Assembly: GCA_019244985.1 (NCBI GenBank)
Contig: JAFASB010000377.1
Location: 1-8,444 of the forward strand
Direction of reading: 5' to 3'
Source of the DNA: Acidimicrobiia bacterium
Lineage (GTDB): Bacteria > Actinomycetota > Acidimicrobiia > Acidimicrobiales > AC-14
DNA: 8,444 bases
The translations under genes were made by a program, and so were the position numbers. Below the pieces are notes generated by a model that saw only the letters and a list, made by a program, of their open reading frames with translations, was not told where the DNA came from and ran no database searches. Numbering within the stretch: the stretch's first letter is position 1; each line of letters begins with the position of its first letter. Below are positions 1 through 6,410 of the stretch, piece by piece.

Positions 1-2
1 TG

Positions 3-593
3 GACGCGTCTCGCGACGTCCTGGGCCGCTTTGACCTGGACGCCAACCAGATCTGGCTGTGGGGCCAGGGCCGGGCGACGGTCCTGCCGAGCTTCGCGGA
101 CGTATGGGGACTCGAGGCGTCCTTGTGCTCGGCCGTCGACCTGGTGCGCGGCCTCGGTGTGCTCGCCGGCATCGACGTCGTCGACGTCGCAGGGATGACC
201 GCCGGTTACGACACCGACTACGTCGCCCAGCGGGAGTCGTGCATTGCCGCCCTCGAAGACGGCGCCGACCTCTTCCTCGTGCACGTCGAGGCGAGCGACG
301 AAGCGGGCCACGCCGGTGACGTGGCGGCCAAGGTGGAGGCCCTCGAGCGTTGGGACGAGCAGATCATCGGCCCGCTCGTCGACGAGCTCGCCCGGCTCGC
401 GCCGTGGCGCCTGCTTGTGCTTCCCGACCACGCAACGCCGACCAAGCTCATGACCCACACGCCAGACCCGGTGCCGTACCTCCTCGCCGACTCCGAGACC
501 GACGGCCTCGGCGGCGAGTACACGGAGTCGTGGACCGCAACCTGCGAGCCTGTCGCCGCCCACTCGTTGATGGGAAGGCTCCTCCAGCGCTGA
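3..593 (+). CDS. ApgM-type phosphoglycerate mutase / proposed homoserine kinase (3' part)
   Basis: The reading frame is open from the window edge, so the N-terminal part and start are missing; about 196 residues remain. It belongs to the archaeal-type cofactor-independent phosphoglycerate mutase family (ApgM) of the alkaline phosphatase superfamily. Visible signatures are HVEASDEAGHAGD (from about nt 282; Asp at 297 and His at 309 are probable metal ligands), LVLPDHATP (Asp-His at 426-431) and THTPDPVPY (from about nt 453). The THT-DPVP form resembles the bacterial subgroup named 'proposed homoserine kinase' (TIGR02535), which phosphorylates homoserine for threonine synthesis. In many actinobacteria the gene before rho is thrB, so homoserine kinase is a reasonable inference. 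Phosphoglycerate mutase remains the alternative, because hom and thrC lie outside the window. The stop TGA lies one base from the stop of the convergent permease gene. Family assignment is firm; the substrate is not. Confidence 0.85.
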   Translation, partial: DASRDVLGRFDLDANQIWLWGQGRATVLPSFADVWGLEASLCSAVDLVRGLGVLAGIDVVDVAGMTAGYDTDYVAQRESCIAALEDGADLFLVHVEASDEAGHAGDVAAKVEALERWDEQIIGPLVDELARLAPWRLLVLPDHATPTKLMTHTPDPVPYLLADSETDGLGGEYTESWTATCEPVAAHSLMGRLLQR

Positions 594-594
594 C

Positions 595-1401
595 TCAGGT
601 GTAACGGCTGATGTAGCCGCGCGTGCGGAAGGCCTGGAGCATCCGGGTGAGGAAGAACACGACGACAACGCCGAGGAGCACACAGCTCACGAGGGCCACG
701 CCGAGCTCGCCCCAGAGCATCCCCCGGCCGTCGAACAGAGCGCGTCCCGCAACGAAGGCGTGCGTCGTCGGCAGGGCCTCGGCAACGGGGCGCAGCAACC
801 AGGGCAGCGCGGCGACCGGATAGAAGACGCCCGACAACGGCAGGACCACGAACAGGATCCCCCACGCCAGTGCTTCGGCGCCTGTGCCGAAACGCAGCAC
901 GAGGGCGATGACGAACAGGGCGATCACCCATCCGTTCTCGAGGGGCACGGCGGCCACCGGGATCAGACCGATGCCGAGGTCGGTGACGTTGAAGGCGAAG
1001 AACCCGAGGGCGGTGAGCGACACGACGGCGAGGCCGAGGAACAGCTTCACCATGCCGAACAACACGACGCCGCCGACGTACTCCATCTCGCGCAACGGCG
1101 TGACCATGAGGTTGAGCAGGTTGCGCGTCCACGCCTCCTCGAGGAAGCCGGTCGCCAGCGCGATCTGCGACTGGTACACCACGTGCCAGAGGAGGATGCC
1201 CGACAGCAGGTAGCCGGCAGCCAATCGTCCGGCCGCGGCGTGTCCCGGATGCACGAAGGCGGCGATCGACCCGAACAGCAACACATCGACGAGCGGCCAG
1301 ATGGTGACGTCGAAAAGCCGGTGCGGCGCACGCAGCAACACGTAGTAGTGGCGGCGGGCCACGGCCTTGATCCGCAGCCATGACAGTTGCACCCCCGTCA
1401 T
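595..1401 (-). CDS. ABC-2 type transporter permease
   Basis: A 268-residue integral membrane protein, the usual size for an ABC-2 export permease. It probably forms a homodimeric channel with the adjacent ATPase to export a lipid, glycan, drug or other hydrophobic substrate across the cytoplasmic membrane. About six hydrophobic segments are visible, near residues 31-50, 62-82, 110-137, 157-170, 176-196 and 231-253. The motif PLSGVFYPVAALPWLLRPVA (188-207) followed by LPTTHAF is the characteristic C-terminal ABC-2 signature, with a short amphipathic stretch before the last membrane helix. The start ATG overlaps the ATPase stop (ATGA at 1401-1398), indicating translational coupling in a two-gene operon. 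The substrate cannot be read from sequence; Nod factor, teichoic acid and daunorubicin exporters share this architecture. The gene ends head-to-head with the ApgM-like gene, with no room for a separate terminator. Confidence 0.9.
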   Translation of the reverse strand: MTGVQLSWLRIKAVARRHYYVLLRAPHRLFDVTIWPLVDVLLFGSIAAFVHPGHAAAGRLAAGYLLSGILLWHVVYQSQIALATGFLEEAWTRNLLNLMVTPLREMEYVGGVVLFGMVKLFLGLAVVSLTALGFFAFNVTDLGIGLIPVAAVPLENGWVIALFVIALVLRFGTGAEALAWGILFVVLPLSGVFYPVAALPWLLRPVAEALPTTHAFVAGRALFDGRGMLWGELGVALVSCVLLGVVVVFFLTRMLQAFRTRGYISRYT

Positions 1402-2168
1402 CCCGCCGGCCTTTCCGTCTCCTGGGCGCGCTCGTGCGAATGCTCCGCCTCCTCACGGCCGGCGAGACGCAGGAACACGCTCTCGAGGTCGGCGCCGCCG
1501 AAGGCGCGCGCGACGTCGGCGGGCGTGCCGTCGGCGACGATGCGGCCTGAAGCGATGAACACGACGCGATCACACATCCGCTCGACCTCGACCATGTTGT
1601 GGCTCGTGACGAGCAACGTCGTGCCTTCGTCGCGGCACAGCGCCTGCAGGCCAGTTCGTACGCGCAACGCAACGTCGGGGTCGAGTGACGCCGTCGGCTC
1701 GTCGAGCACGAGTAGCCGGGGCCCGTGGAGGATCGCCTTCACGATCCCGACCAGTGTTCGCTGACCCGATGACAGATCGGTACCACGCGCCCGCGCGAGG
1801 TGGGCGATGCCGAATCGGTCCAGGGCGGCCTCGATGTCGGGGTCCGGTATGCCGTAGAGCTGGCCGTAGAAGCGCAGGTACTCGTCGACCTTGAGGCGCT
1901 CCGGCAACGGGAGGTAGCCGGCGGCGAAGCCCACCTGCGCCATCGCCGCGCTCCGACCCTTCGGCAGCCGATGGCCTGCGACGTCGATCGAGCCCTCGTC
2001 GGGCGCGACGACGCCGAGCAGCATCAGCAGCGTGGTCGTCTTCCCCGCGCCGTTGGGGCCGAGCAGTCCCACGCGCTCGCCGGTGCGGACGACGAGATCG
2101 ATGCCGTCGACGGCGGCGACGCCACCGAAGCGCTTGGTCACCGCTGCGAGGGAGATGACCTCGTCCAT
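1398..2168 (-). CDS. ABC-2 exporter ATP-binding protein
   Basis: A 256-residue nucleotide-binding subunit that energises the adjacent permease from the cytoplasmic side. Walker A GPNGAGKTT is at 37-45, the signature loop LSSGQ at 132-136, Walker B LLVLDEP at 152-158 with its catalytic Glu, the D-loop SLD at 161-163 and the switch His at 190. The usual Q-loop glutamine appears to be Gly84 by eye alignment (VGFAAGYLPLPERL), which is unusual. The last 20 residues are charged and rich in Glu, His and Arg. The frame stays open upstream to 2267, but that extension is low-complexity Arg/His sequence. The ATG at 2168 is preferred because the domain starts at once (MDEVISLAAVTKRFGG) and a GGGG purine run sits just upstream. 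It is transcribed divergently from rho and overlaps the permease by ATGA. DrrA-like and other ABC-2 subfamilies are possible. Confidence 0.92.
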   Translation of the reverse strand: MDEVISLAAVTKRFGGVAAVDGIDLVVRTGERVGLLGPNGAGKTTTLLMLLGVVAPDEGSIDVAGHRLPKGRSAAMAQVGFAAGYLPLPERLKVDEYLRFYGQLYGIPDPDIEAALDRFGIAHLARARGTDLSSGQRTLVGIVKAILHGPRLLVLDEPTASLDPDVALRVRTGLQALCRDEGTTLLVTSHNMVEVERMCDRVVFIASGRIVADGTPADVARAFGGADLESVFLRLAGREEAEHSHERAQETERPAG

Positions 2169-2203
2169 GTCCCCATCGTGACGCGCAATCCCCTGAACGT
2201 GCC

Positions 2204-2209
2204 TATGCT
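2204..2209 (+). promoter_or_regulatory. Candidate -10 box of the rho promoter
   Basis: The hexamer TATGCT fits the TAnnnT form of actinobacterial housekeeping -10 elements. The best -35 match is GTGACG at 2178-2183, but the 20-base spacer is longer than usual, so the -35 call is weak. Initiation would fall near 2216, giving a leader of about 140 nt that begins with the hairpin at 2218-2262. Confidence 0.25.
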
Positions 2210-2217
2210 GTTGGCGT

Positions 2218-2262
2218 CGACGGCGGGGGGACGCAGCAGGCCGGAGCCCCCAGTCCCCGTCG
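2218..2262 (+). promoter_or_regulatory. Imperfect GC-rich hairpin in the rho leader
   Basis: CGAC (2218-2221) and GGGGAC (2227-2232) can pair with GTCCCC (2253-2258) and GTCG (2259-2262), giving a ten-pair stem with a five-base bulge on the 5' side. The 20-base loop holds a small internal GGC/GCC stem at 2239-2248. There is no T-run after it, so it is not a standard intrinsic terminator. It could be part of autoregulation of rho, which is known for rho genes in other bacteria; that role here is inference. Confidence 0.35.
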
Positions 2263-2344
2263 CACACCCCCCGACATCGTCGAGGTGATCAATCTCTCGT
2301 GGTCGGGCGAGCCCTCCGCTGTGCCCGCCACTAGTCCTTACACA

Positions 2345-2350
2345 AGAGGT
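2345..2350 (+). promoter_or_regulatory. rho ribosome binding site
   Basis: The purine-rich AGAGGT lies seven bases before the ATG at 2358 and supports that start for rho. Confidence 0.6.
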
Positions 2351-2357
2351 CGTAGCA

Positions 2358-4070
2358 ATGAGTGTGGAGGAGCAGGCGCTCGAGCGTTCTGTGCTGGAAC
2401 GCAAGGACCGCGACGAGTTGGCCGCCATCGCCGAGGCGATGGGTGTGAAGGCGGGGACGCGGACGTCGAAGGCCACCCTCATCAGTCAGATCCTTCGTGA
2501 GGCGGGCATCGAGACCGAGGACGACAAGCCCAAGCGGGCGGCGAGAACCAAGACCGGCAACGGCAGTGCCGAAGCCGGCGACGGCGACGACGCCGAGCCG
2601 GCCGGCGAGACGAGTGAGCAACCGGCCGACGAGGCGACCGCCTCGGAGGAGCCGGCCGCGGCAAAGGCCGACGCAGATGCGGAATCCGATGAACGGACCG
2701 AAGCGAGCGCGCCGGCGCGGCAGGAGCAGCGGGGTCAGGAACGCCAAGAGGGTCGAGGCAACCAGCAGAACTACGGCGGCGCGGCCGAACCCGGGAACCG
2801 GCGCAGCCGGCGGCGCCGGGGCCGCGACCGCAGCGATCGGGGCGACCGCGACCGCAGCGACCGCAACGACCGCGACGACCGCGGCGACCGGCAGGACCGC
2901 CAGCCGCAGGACCAGGGAGAACGCGAGCCGCAGTTCCAGGGTGAGCCCGTCCCTGTCGAGGGTCTGCTCGACCTGCGCGACGAGGGCTACGGCTTCCTGC
3001 GCACGGGTGGCTACCTCTCGACCCAGAGCGACGTCTACGTCTCGCTCAGCCAGGTGCGGCGCTTCGCACTGCGCAAGGGCGACTTCGTCAGCGGTGCCAG
3101 CCGTCCGGCCGGGAGCAACGAGAAGTACCCGGCGCTGTTGCGGATCGACACGGTCAACGGGCTGACGCCCGACGAGGCGCAGGCCCGCCCCCGCTTCGAG
3201 GAGCTCACACCTCTCTTCCCCGACCAGAAGCTGCGGCTCGAGGTGCCCGGCGACACCAACAACATGGTCGCCCGCATCGTTGACCTTCTCTCGCCGATCG
3301 GGAAGGGCCAGCGCGGGCTGATCGTCTCGCCGCCCAAGGCCGGCAAGACCACGGTGCTCAAGCAGATCGCCCACTCGATCGAGACCAACAACCCCGAGGT
3401 CCACCTCATGGTGCTGCTCGTCGACGAGCGGCCCGAAGAGGTCACCGACATGCGGCGCTCGGTCAAGGGGGAGGTCGTCTCGTCCACGTTCGACCGCCCC
3501 TCCGAGGAGCACACCCAGGTCGCCGAGCTTGCGATCGAGCGGGCCAAGCGCCTCGTCGAGATGGGCAAGGACGTGGTGATCGTTCTCGACGGCATCACCC
3601 GCCTTGCCCGGGCTTACAACCTGGCGGCGCCGGCCTCGGGCCGCATCCTCTCGGGTGGCGTCGACTCCGCGGCCCTCTATCCGCCCAAGAAGTTCTTTGG
3701 CTCCGCCCGCAACATCGAGGAGGGTGGCTCACTCACGATCCTGGCGACGGCCCTCATCGAGACGGGGTCCCGGATGGACGAGGTGATCTTCGAGGAGTTC
3801 AAGGGCACCGGCAACATGGAGTTGCGCCTCGACCGCAGGCTGGCCGAGCGCCGCATCTACCCCTCGATCGACGTCGACGGTTCGTCCACCCGCCACGAGG
3901 AGCTGCTCTTCGAGCGCCACCAGCTCCAGCAGGTCTGGAAGCTGCGCCGCGTGCTCAATGCGCTCGAGGGAGGCGCCGGCCTCGAGCTGCTGATGGACAA
4001 GATCAAGACCACCAAGAGCAACGACGAGTTCCTGGGCGAGATCGCCAAGGCCCCGACACCTACCGGCTAG
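2358..4070 (+). CDS. rho: Transcription termination factor Rho
   Basis: A 570-residue hexameric RNA-dependent ATPase/helicase that releases transcripts at Rho-dependent sites. Residues 1-50 form the helical Rho N-terminal domain. Residues about 51-195 are a hydrophilic insertion, first acidic/Ala-rich, then Arg/Asp/Gln-rich with 8-residue repeats; such insertions are typical of actinobacterial Rho (E. coli Rho has about 419 residues). The primary RNA-binding cold-shock-like domain is at 200-265 (EGLLDLRDEGYGFLR). The ATPase core follows: Walker A PPKAGKTT at 325-332, DERPEEVTDM at 356-365 with the likely catalytic Glu, Walker B VVIVLD at 406-411, the ASGRILSGG Q-loop region at 426-434, the FKGTGNMEL R-loop at 481-489, and a likely arginine finger within 490-499. 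All essential motifs appear intact. The start is supported by the ribosome site at 2345. It heads the plus-strand block, with rpmE 58 bases downstream. Confidence 0.98.
   Translation: MSVEEQALERSVLERKDRDELAAIAEAMGVKAGTRTSKATLISQILREAGIETEDDKPKRAARTKTGNGSAEAGDGDDAEPAGETSEQPADEATASEEPAAAKADADAESDERTEASAPARQEQRGQERQEGRGNQQNYGGAAEPGNRRSRRRRGRDRSDRGDRDRSDRNDRDDRGDRQDRQPQDQGEREPQFQGEPVPVEGLLDLRDEGYGFLRTGGYLSTQSDVYVSLSQVRRFALRKGDFVSGASRPAGSNEKYPALLRIDTVNGLTPDEAQARPRFEELTPLFPDQKLRLEVPGDTNNMVARIVDLLSPIGKGQRGLIVSPPKAGKTTVLKQIAHSIETNNPEVHLMVLLVDERPEEVTDMRRSVKGEVVSSTFDRPSEEHTQVAELAIERAKRLVEMGKDVVIVLDGITRLARAYNLAAPASGRILSGGVDSAALYPPKKFFGSARNIEEGGSLTILATALIETGSRMDEVIFEEFKGTGNMELRLDRRLAERRIYPSIDVDGSSTRHEELLFERHQLQQVWKLRRVLNALEGGAGLELLMDKIKTTKSNDEFLGEIAKAPTPTG
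2823..2888 (+). repeat. Short tandem repeat inside rho (Arg/Asp repeat)
   Basis: Two near-identical 24-bp units at 2823-2846 and 2847-2870, both starting CGCGACCGCAGCGA, are followed by a shorter 18-bp degenerate unit at 2871-2888. They encode RDRSDRGD, RDRSDRND and RDDRGD (residues 156-177). The in-frame repeat suggests expansion by slippage within the disordered RNA-binding insertion of Rho, and copy number may vary between relatives. Confidence 0.8.
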
Positions 4071-4118
4071 GGAACACCCGGACGGCCGGAGTGGTTGAAC
4101 AATCGCTCGCCCTAATGT

Positions 4119-4122
4119 GGAG
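4119..4122 (+). promoter_or_regulatory. rpmE ribosome binding site (decides start)
   Basis: GGAG lies six bases before the ATG at 4129. It overlaps an in-frame GTG at 4117, so the ATG, which gives the canonical L31 N-terminus MKADIHP, is the better start. Confidence 0.65.
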
Positions 4123-4128
4123 ATCGAA

Positions 4129-4344
4129 ATGAAGGCAGACATTCACCCCCAGTACGGCACCGCCAACGTGAAGTGTTCCTGCGGGAACACGTTCGAGACG
4201 CGGTCGACACAGTCCGACCTGCACGTCGAGCTCTGCAACGAGTGCCACCCGTTCTTCACCGGCAAGCAGAAGCTGGTCGACACCGGTGGCCGGGTCGAGC
4301 GCTTCGAGCGCCGCTACGGCGCTCGCAAGGGGAGCAAGAAGTAG
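4129..4344 (+). CDS. rpmE: 50S ribosomal protein L31, zinc-binding type
   Basis: A 71-residue protein of the large ribosomal subunit that takes part in the bridge between the subunits. The N-terminus MKADIHPQYG is canonical for L31. The four zinc ligands are present as C16-x-C18 and C36-x-x-C39, so this is the C+ (zinc) form rather than the zinc-independent paralogue induced by zinc starvation. The tail is basic (RRYGARKGSKK). A GTG four codons upstream (4117) could extend the protein, but the GGAG spacing and the family N-terminus favour 4129. It lies 58 bp after rho, a typical actinobacterial neighbour. A weak TAATGT hexamer is present upstream, but no well-spaced -35, so it is probably co-transcribed with rho. 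Confidence 0.96.
   Translation: MKADIHPQYGTANVKCSCGNTFETRSTQSDLHVELCNECHPFFTGKQKLVDTGGRVERFERRYGARKGSKK
4327..4334 (+). promoter_or_regulatory. Strong Shine-Dalgarno-like site at the end of rpmE
   Basis: AAGGGGAG lies six bases before position 4341, where the frame of the downstream unknown gene has GTA, not a recognised start codon. It also encodes Lys-Gly-Ser of L31, so it may be coincidental. It matters because it bears on where the next gene begins. Confidence 0.3.
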
Positions 4345-4394
4345 CCGACGCCGAGCGGGCGGAAGCCCTTCGCCAGGCCAAGCTGCGCGCCCTC

Positions 4395-5330
4395 GTGCGA
4401 GGGCGTTGGGGAGACGGAGAACGCCGCCCTGAACGTTTTCCGGGCGGCGCCGCGCTCGTCGGCGGCGGGACCGCTTGGATCTTGGCGGACGAGGAGCCGG
4501 CGCGTGCCCTTGGTCGCGGGCTCCTCTGGGCCGGTCGATTCCCGATCGGTGAACTGCATCTGCTCGTCGACAACGGGTCGGGCGTCCTCGCCCGTCGGGC
4601 GGCGGCGTTCACCGACCCCCCGACGGTGTGGCGGATCGACGGCACCTCGCTCGTCGAGGCAGAACCGGAACCGCTCGCGCCCGACCCGCCTCTCGACCCG
4701 CGGCTCGAGCCGCTCGTCCATGTGATCCGCCGGTCGGGCGCCGAGCCCGTCGTCGAGCACGGCGTGCTGCGCGGCGAGGTTCTGGGGCTCGAGGTGGCGC
4801 GCGCCGTCGTCGACGAGCATGGCGCGATGCTCGAGGTGGGGGTCGGCAAGCACGACCGCCAGGCCCAGGGCATGGTGCACGCCGACGAGCCCACCGAGGC
4901 TTCGCTCGCTCGGGTCGTCGCCACCGTCGAGGGTCACCGGCGATCCGGCGCTCCGCATCACCCGTACAACCGCCTCGCCCCCGAGCGGTGGCTGCGGGCC
5001 CGGGCGCTCGCCAAACCGTCGATGGTCGGGGCCGCCGAGCTGACGCCGGTTCCCTCGCCCGTCGAGGTCGACGACCTGCGCCGGCCTGCGCCGGCACCGG
5101 CCGCCGGCGTCGACGTCGACGGTCGGCCGCTGGTCGCCGTCTTCTCGACCGGTATCGACGTGGACCTGGTGCCGGCAGCCGTCGACGCACGCGTGGCCGA
5201 CGCTCGAGACGCACGTCTGCTCATCGTCGTTCCCGAGCGTGACGACCACCCGTACCTGCGCCCGCTTGCGGATGCGTTGAAGGACCCGGCCGCGGTGATG
5301 ACCGTCTCCGATGATTGGCGCGCGCCGTAA
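4395..5330 (+). CDS. Conserved-looking protein of unknown function between rpmE and prfA
   Basis: I do not recognise this family. From the GTG at 4395 it is 311 residues, soluble, with no signal peptide or membrane segment. Strong GC third-position bias and dense packing show it is a real gene. Two parts are visible. Residues about 15-185 contain hydrophobic strands and a conserved-looking stretch, EHGVLRGEVLGLEVARAVVDEHGAMLEVGVGKHDR (quoted in pieces: EHGVLRGEVLGLEV at 121-134, LEVGVGKHDR at 146-155). After a Pro-rich linker (217-240), residues 243-308 look like an alpha/beta domain (PLVAVFSTG, ARLLIVVPERDDHPYLRPLA). Conserved acidic residues could suggest a nuclease-like fold, but no active site is assigned. 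Coding signal continues upstream to about 4341 (ADAERAEALRQAKLRALV), where no standard start exists; a CTG at 4383 is another option. It ends 12 bp before prfA, so it is probably co-expressed with translation genes. Confidence 0.75.
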   Translation: MRGRWGDGERRPERFPGGAALVGGGTAWILADEEPARALGRGLLWAGRFPIGELHLLVDNGSGVLARRAAAFTDPPTVWRIDGTSLVEAEPEPLAPDPPLDPRLEPLVHVIRRSGAEPVVEHGVLRGEVLGLEVARAVVDEHGAMLEVGVGKHDRQAQGMVHADEPTEASLARVVATVEGHRRSGAPHHPYNRLAPERWLRARALAKPSMVGAAELTPVPSPVEVDDLRRPAPAPAAGVDVDGRPLVAVFSTGIDVDLVPAAVDARVADARDARLLIVVPERDDHPYLRPLADALKDPAAVMTVSDDWRAP

Positions 5331-5342
5331 CCTCGAATCGCA

Positions 5343-6410
5343 ATGCTTGAACGGCTCGCTGATCTGGAGCAGGAGTACGAGGACGTGCTCCGCAAGCTCG
5401 CTGACCCTGCGGTCATCGGCGACCAGCACGCGCTGCGGGACGTGTCGCGCCGGCACAAGCAGCTCGAGCCCATCGTCCAGCGATACCGCGACTATCGGCG
5501 TGCCGTCGACGAGCTGGGCGAGGCCAAGCAGATGCTCGGCGACTCGAGCGGCGAGGACCGCGAGATCTGGCGTTCGATGGTCGACGAGAACGAGGCCGCC
5601 ATCGAGCGGCTGGAAGACGAACTTCGGGTGCTCCTCCTGCCCCAGGACCCCAACGACGAAAAGAACGTCATCGTCGAGATCAGGGGTGCCGAGGGTGGCG
5701 AAGAGGCGAACCTGTTCGCCAAGGATCTGTTCGACATGTACCAGCGATACGCCGAGCGCATGCGCTGGAAGCTCGAGGTCCTCGGCACCGACCCGTCCGA
5801 CATGGGTGGCTACAACGAGATCACGTTCCTTCTCAAGGGCGACGGCGTGTGGAGCCGCATGAAGCACGAGGGCGGTCCCCACCGCGTGCAGCGCGTGCCG
5901 GTCACCGAGTCGCAGGGCCGCATCCACACGTCGTCGGCCACGGTCACCGTGCTGCCCGAGGCCGAGGAGGTCGACATCGAAATCGACCCCAACGACCTCA
6001 AGGTCGACGTCTACCGCTCCACCGGTCCCGGTGGTCAGTCGGTGAACACGACGGACTCCGCAGTGCGCATCACCCACCTGCCGACCGGCACCGTCGTCGC
6101 CATGCAGGACGAGAAGAGCCAGATCCAGAACCGGGCGAAGGCCCTGCAGGTGCTCCGGGCCCGGCTGCTGAAGGCCGAGCAGGACCGCCAGGCGGCCGAG
6201 CAGTCCGAGCAGCGCCGCGGCCAAGTCGGTGGTGGCGGCCGGTCGGAGAAGATCCGCACCTACAACTTCAAGGAGAACCGGATCACCGACCACCGCATCG
6301 GGCTCACGCTGTACAAGCTCGACAAGGTGCTGATGGGCGAGCTCGACGAGGTGGTCGACGCCCTTGTCGCTGATGAGCGAGCCCGCCAGCTGGCGGGCGC
6401 CGACACGTGA
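5343..6410 (+). CDS. prfA: Peptide chain release factor 1 (RF1)
   Basis: A 355-residue class I release factor that reads UAA and UAG in the ribosomal A site and triggers peptide release. The N-terminal helical domain covers about 1-100. The stop-codon recognition tripeptide PVT is at 186-188 (RF1 PxT class, in RVPVTESQGRIHTSS); RF2 would carry SPF. The catalytic GGQ is at 230-232 (STGPGGQSVNTTDSAVR), and its Gln is the methylation target of PrmC, encoded just downstream. Length and motifs are normal. The ATG at 5343 gives the usual N-terminus MLERLADLE. No Shine-Dalgarno is visible in the 12 bp after the unknown gene, so translation may depend on upstream ribosomes. The TGA stop overlaps a GTG (GTGA at 6407-6410) that opens a possible mini-ORF. 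Confidence 0.98.
   Translation: MLERLADLEQEYEDVLRKLADPAVIGDQHALRDVSRRHKQLEPIVQRYRDYRRAVDELGEAKQMLGDSSGEDREIWRSMVDENEAAIERLEDELRVLLLPQDPNDEKNVIVEIRGAEGGEEANLFAKDLFDMYQRYAERMRWKLEVLGTDPSDMGGYNEITFLLKGDGVWSRMKHEGGPHRVQRVPVTESQGRIHTSSATVTVLPEAEEVDIEIDPNDLKVDVYRSTGPGGQSVNTTDSAVRITHLPTGTVVAMQDEKSQIQNRAKALQVLRARLLKAEQDRQAAEQSEQRRGQVGGGGRSEKIRTYNFKENRITDHRIGLTLYKLDKVLMGELDEVVDALVADERARQLAGADT
6381..6398. repeat. 18-bp perfect palindrome at the 3' end of prfA
   Basis: GCCCGCCAG is followed directly by its exact reverse complement CTGGCGGGC, inside the codons for ARQLAG near the RF1 C-terminus. As DNA it is a two-fold-symmetric site; as RNA it has no loop bases of its own, so a hairpin would need to open the central pairs. 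No T-run follows. It could be a regulator or RNA-processing site, or chance in GC-rich coding sequence. Confidence 0.5.

Larger units (their letters stand above)
2169..2357. other. Divergent intergenic region between ABC ATPase and rho
   Basis: About 190 bp separate the minus-strand ABC ATPase from rho, by far the longest non-coding stretch in the window, so it must hold promoters for both directions. On the plus strand it contains a candidate -10 box (2204-2209), an imperfect GC-rich hairpin (2218-2262) and the rho Shine-Dalgarno (2345-2350). No convincing -10 hexamer was found on the minus strand for the exporter. No small gene is supported here; open frames crossing it have arginine-rich, shadow-like translations. 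Confidence 0.7.

Noticed and set aside
218..1672. A 484-residue minus-strand open frame
   Set aside because: It overlaps the ABC permease in another frame on the same strand and the ApgM-like gene in antisense; its translation is Arg/Ala low-complexity.
2169..2267. N-terminal extension of the ABC ATPase from 2267
   Set aside because: The extra 33 residues are Arg/His-rich with no family match and would fill half the divergent promoter region; the ATG at 2168 gives a normal domain start.
2331..3512. A 393-residue minus-strand open frame with hydrophobic Val/Ala stretches
   Set aside because: It is the mirror of the rho Arg/Asp insertion; the apparent membrane segments come from the reverse complement of that repeat.
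4095..4118. A promoter for rpmE made from TTGAAC and TAATGT
   Set aside because: The hexamers are only 12 bases apart, too close for a sigma-70-type promoter.
4071..4128. A terminator between rho and rpmE
   Set aside because: Only a four-pair CCGG/CCGG inverted repeat with no T-run is present, not enough to support a call.
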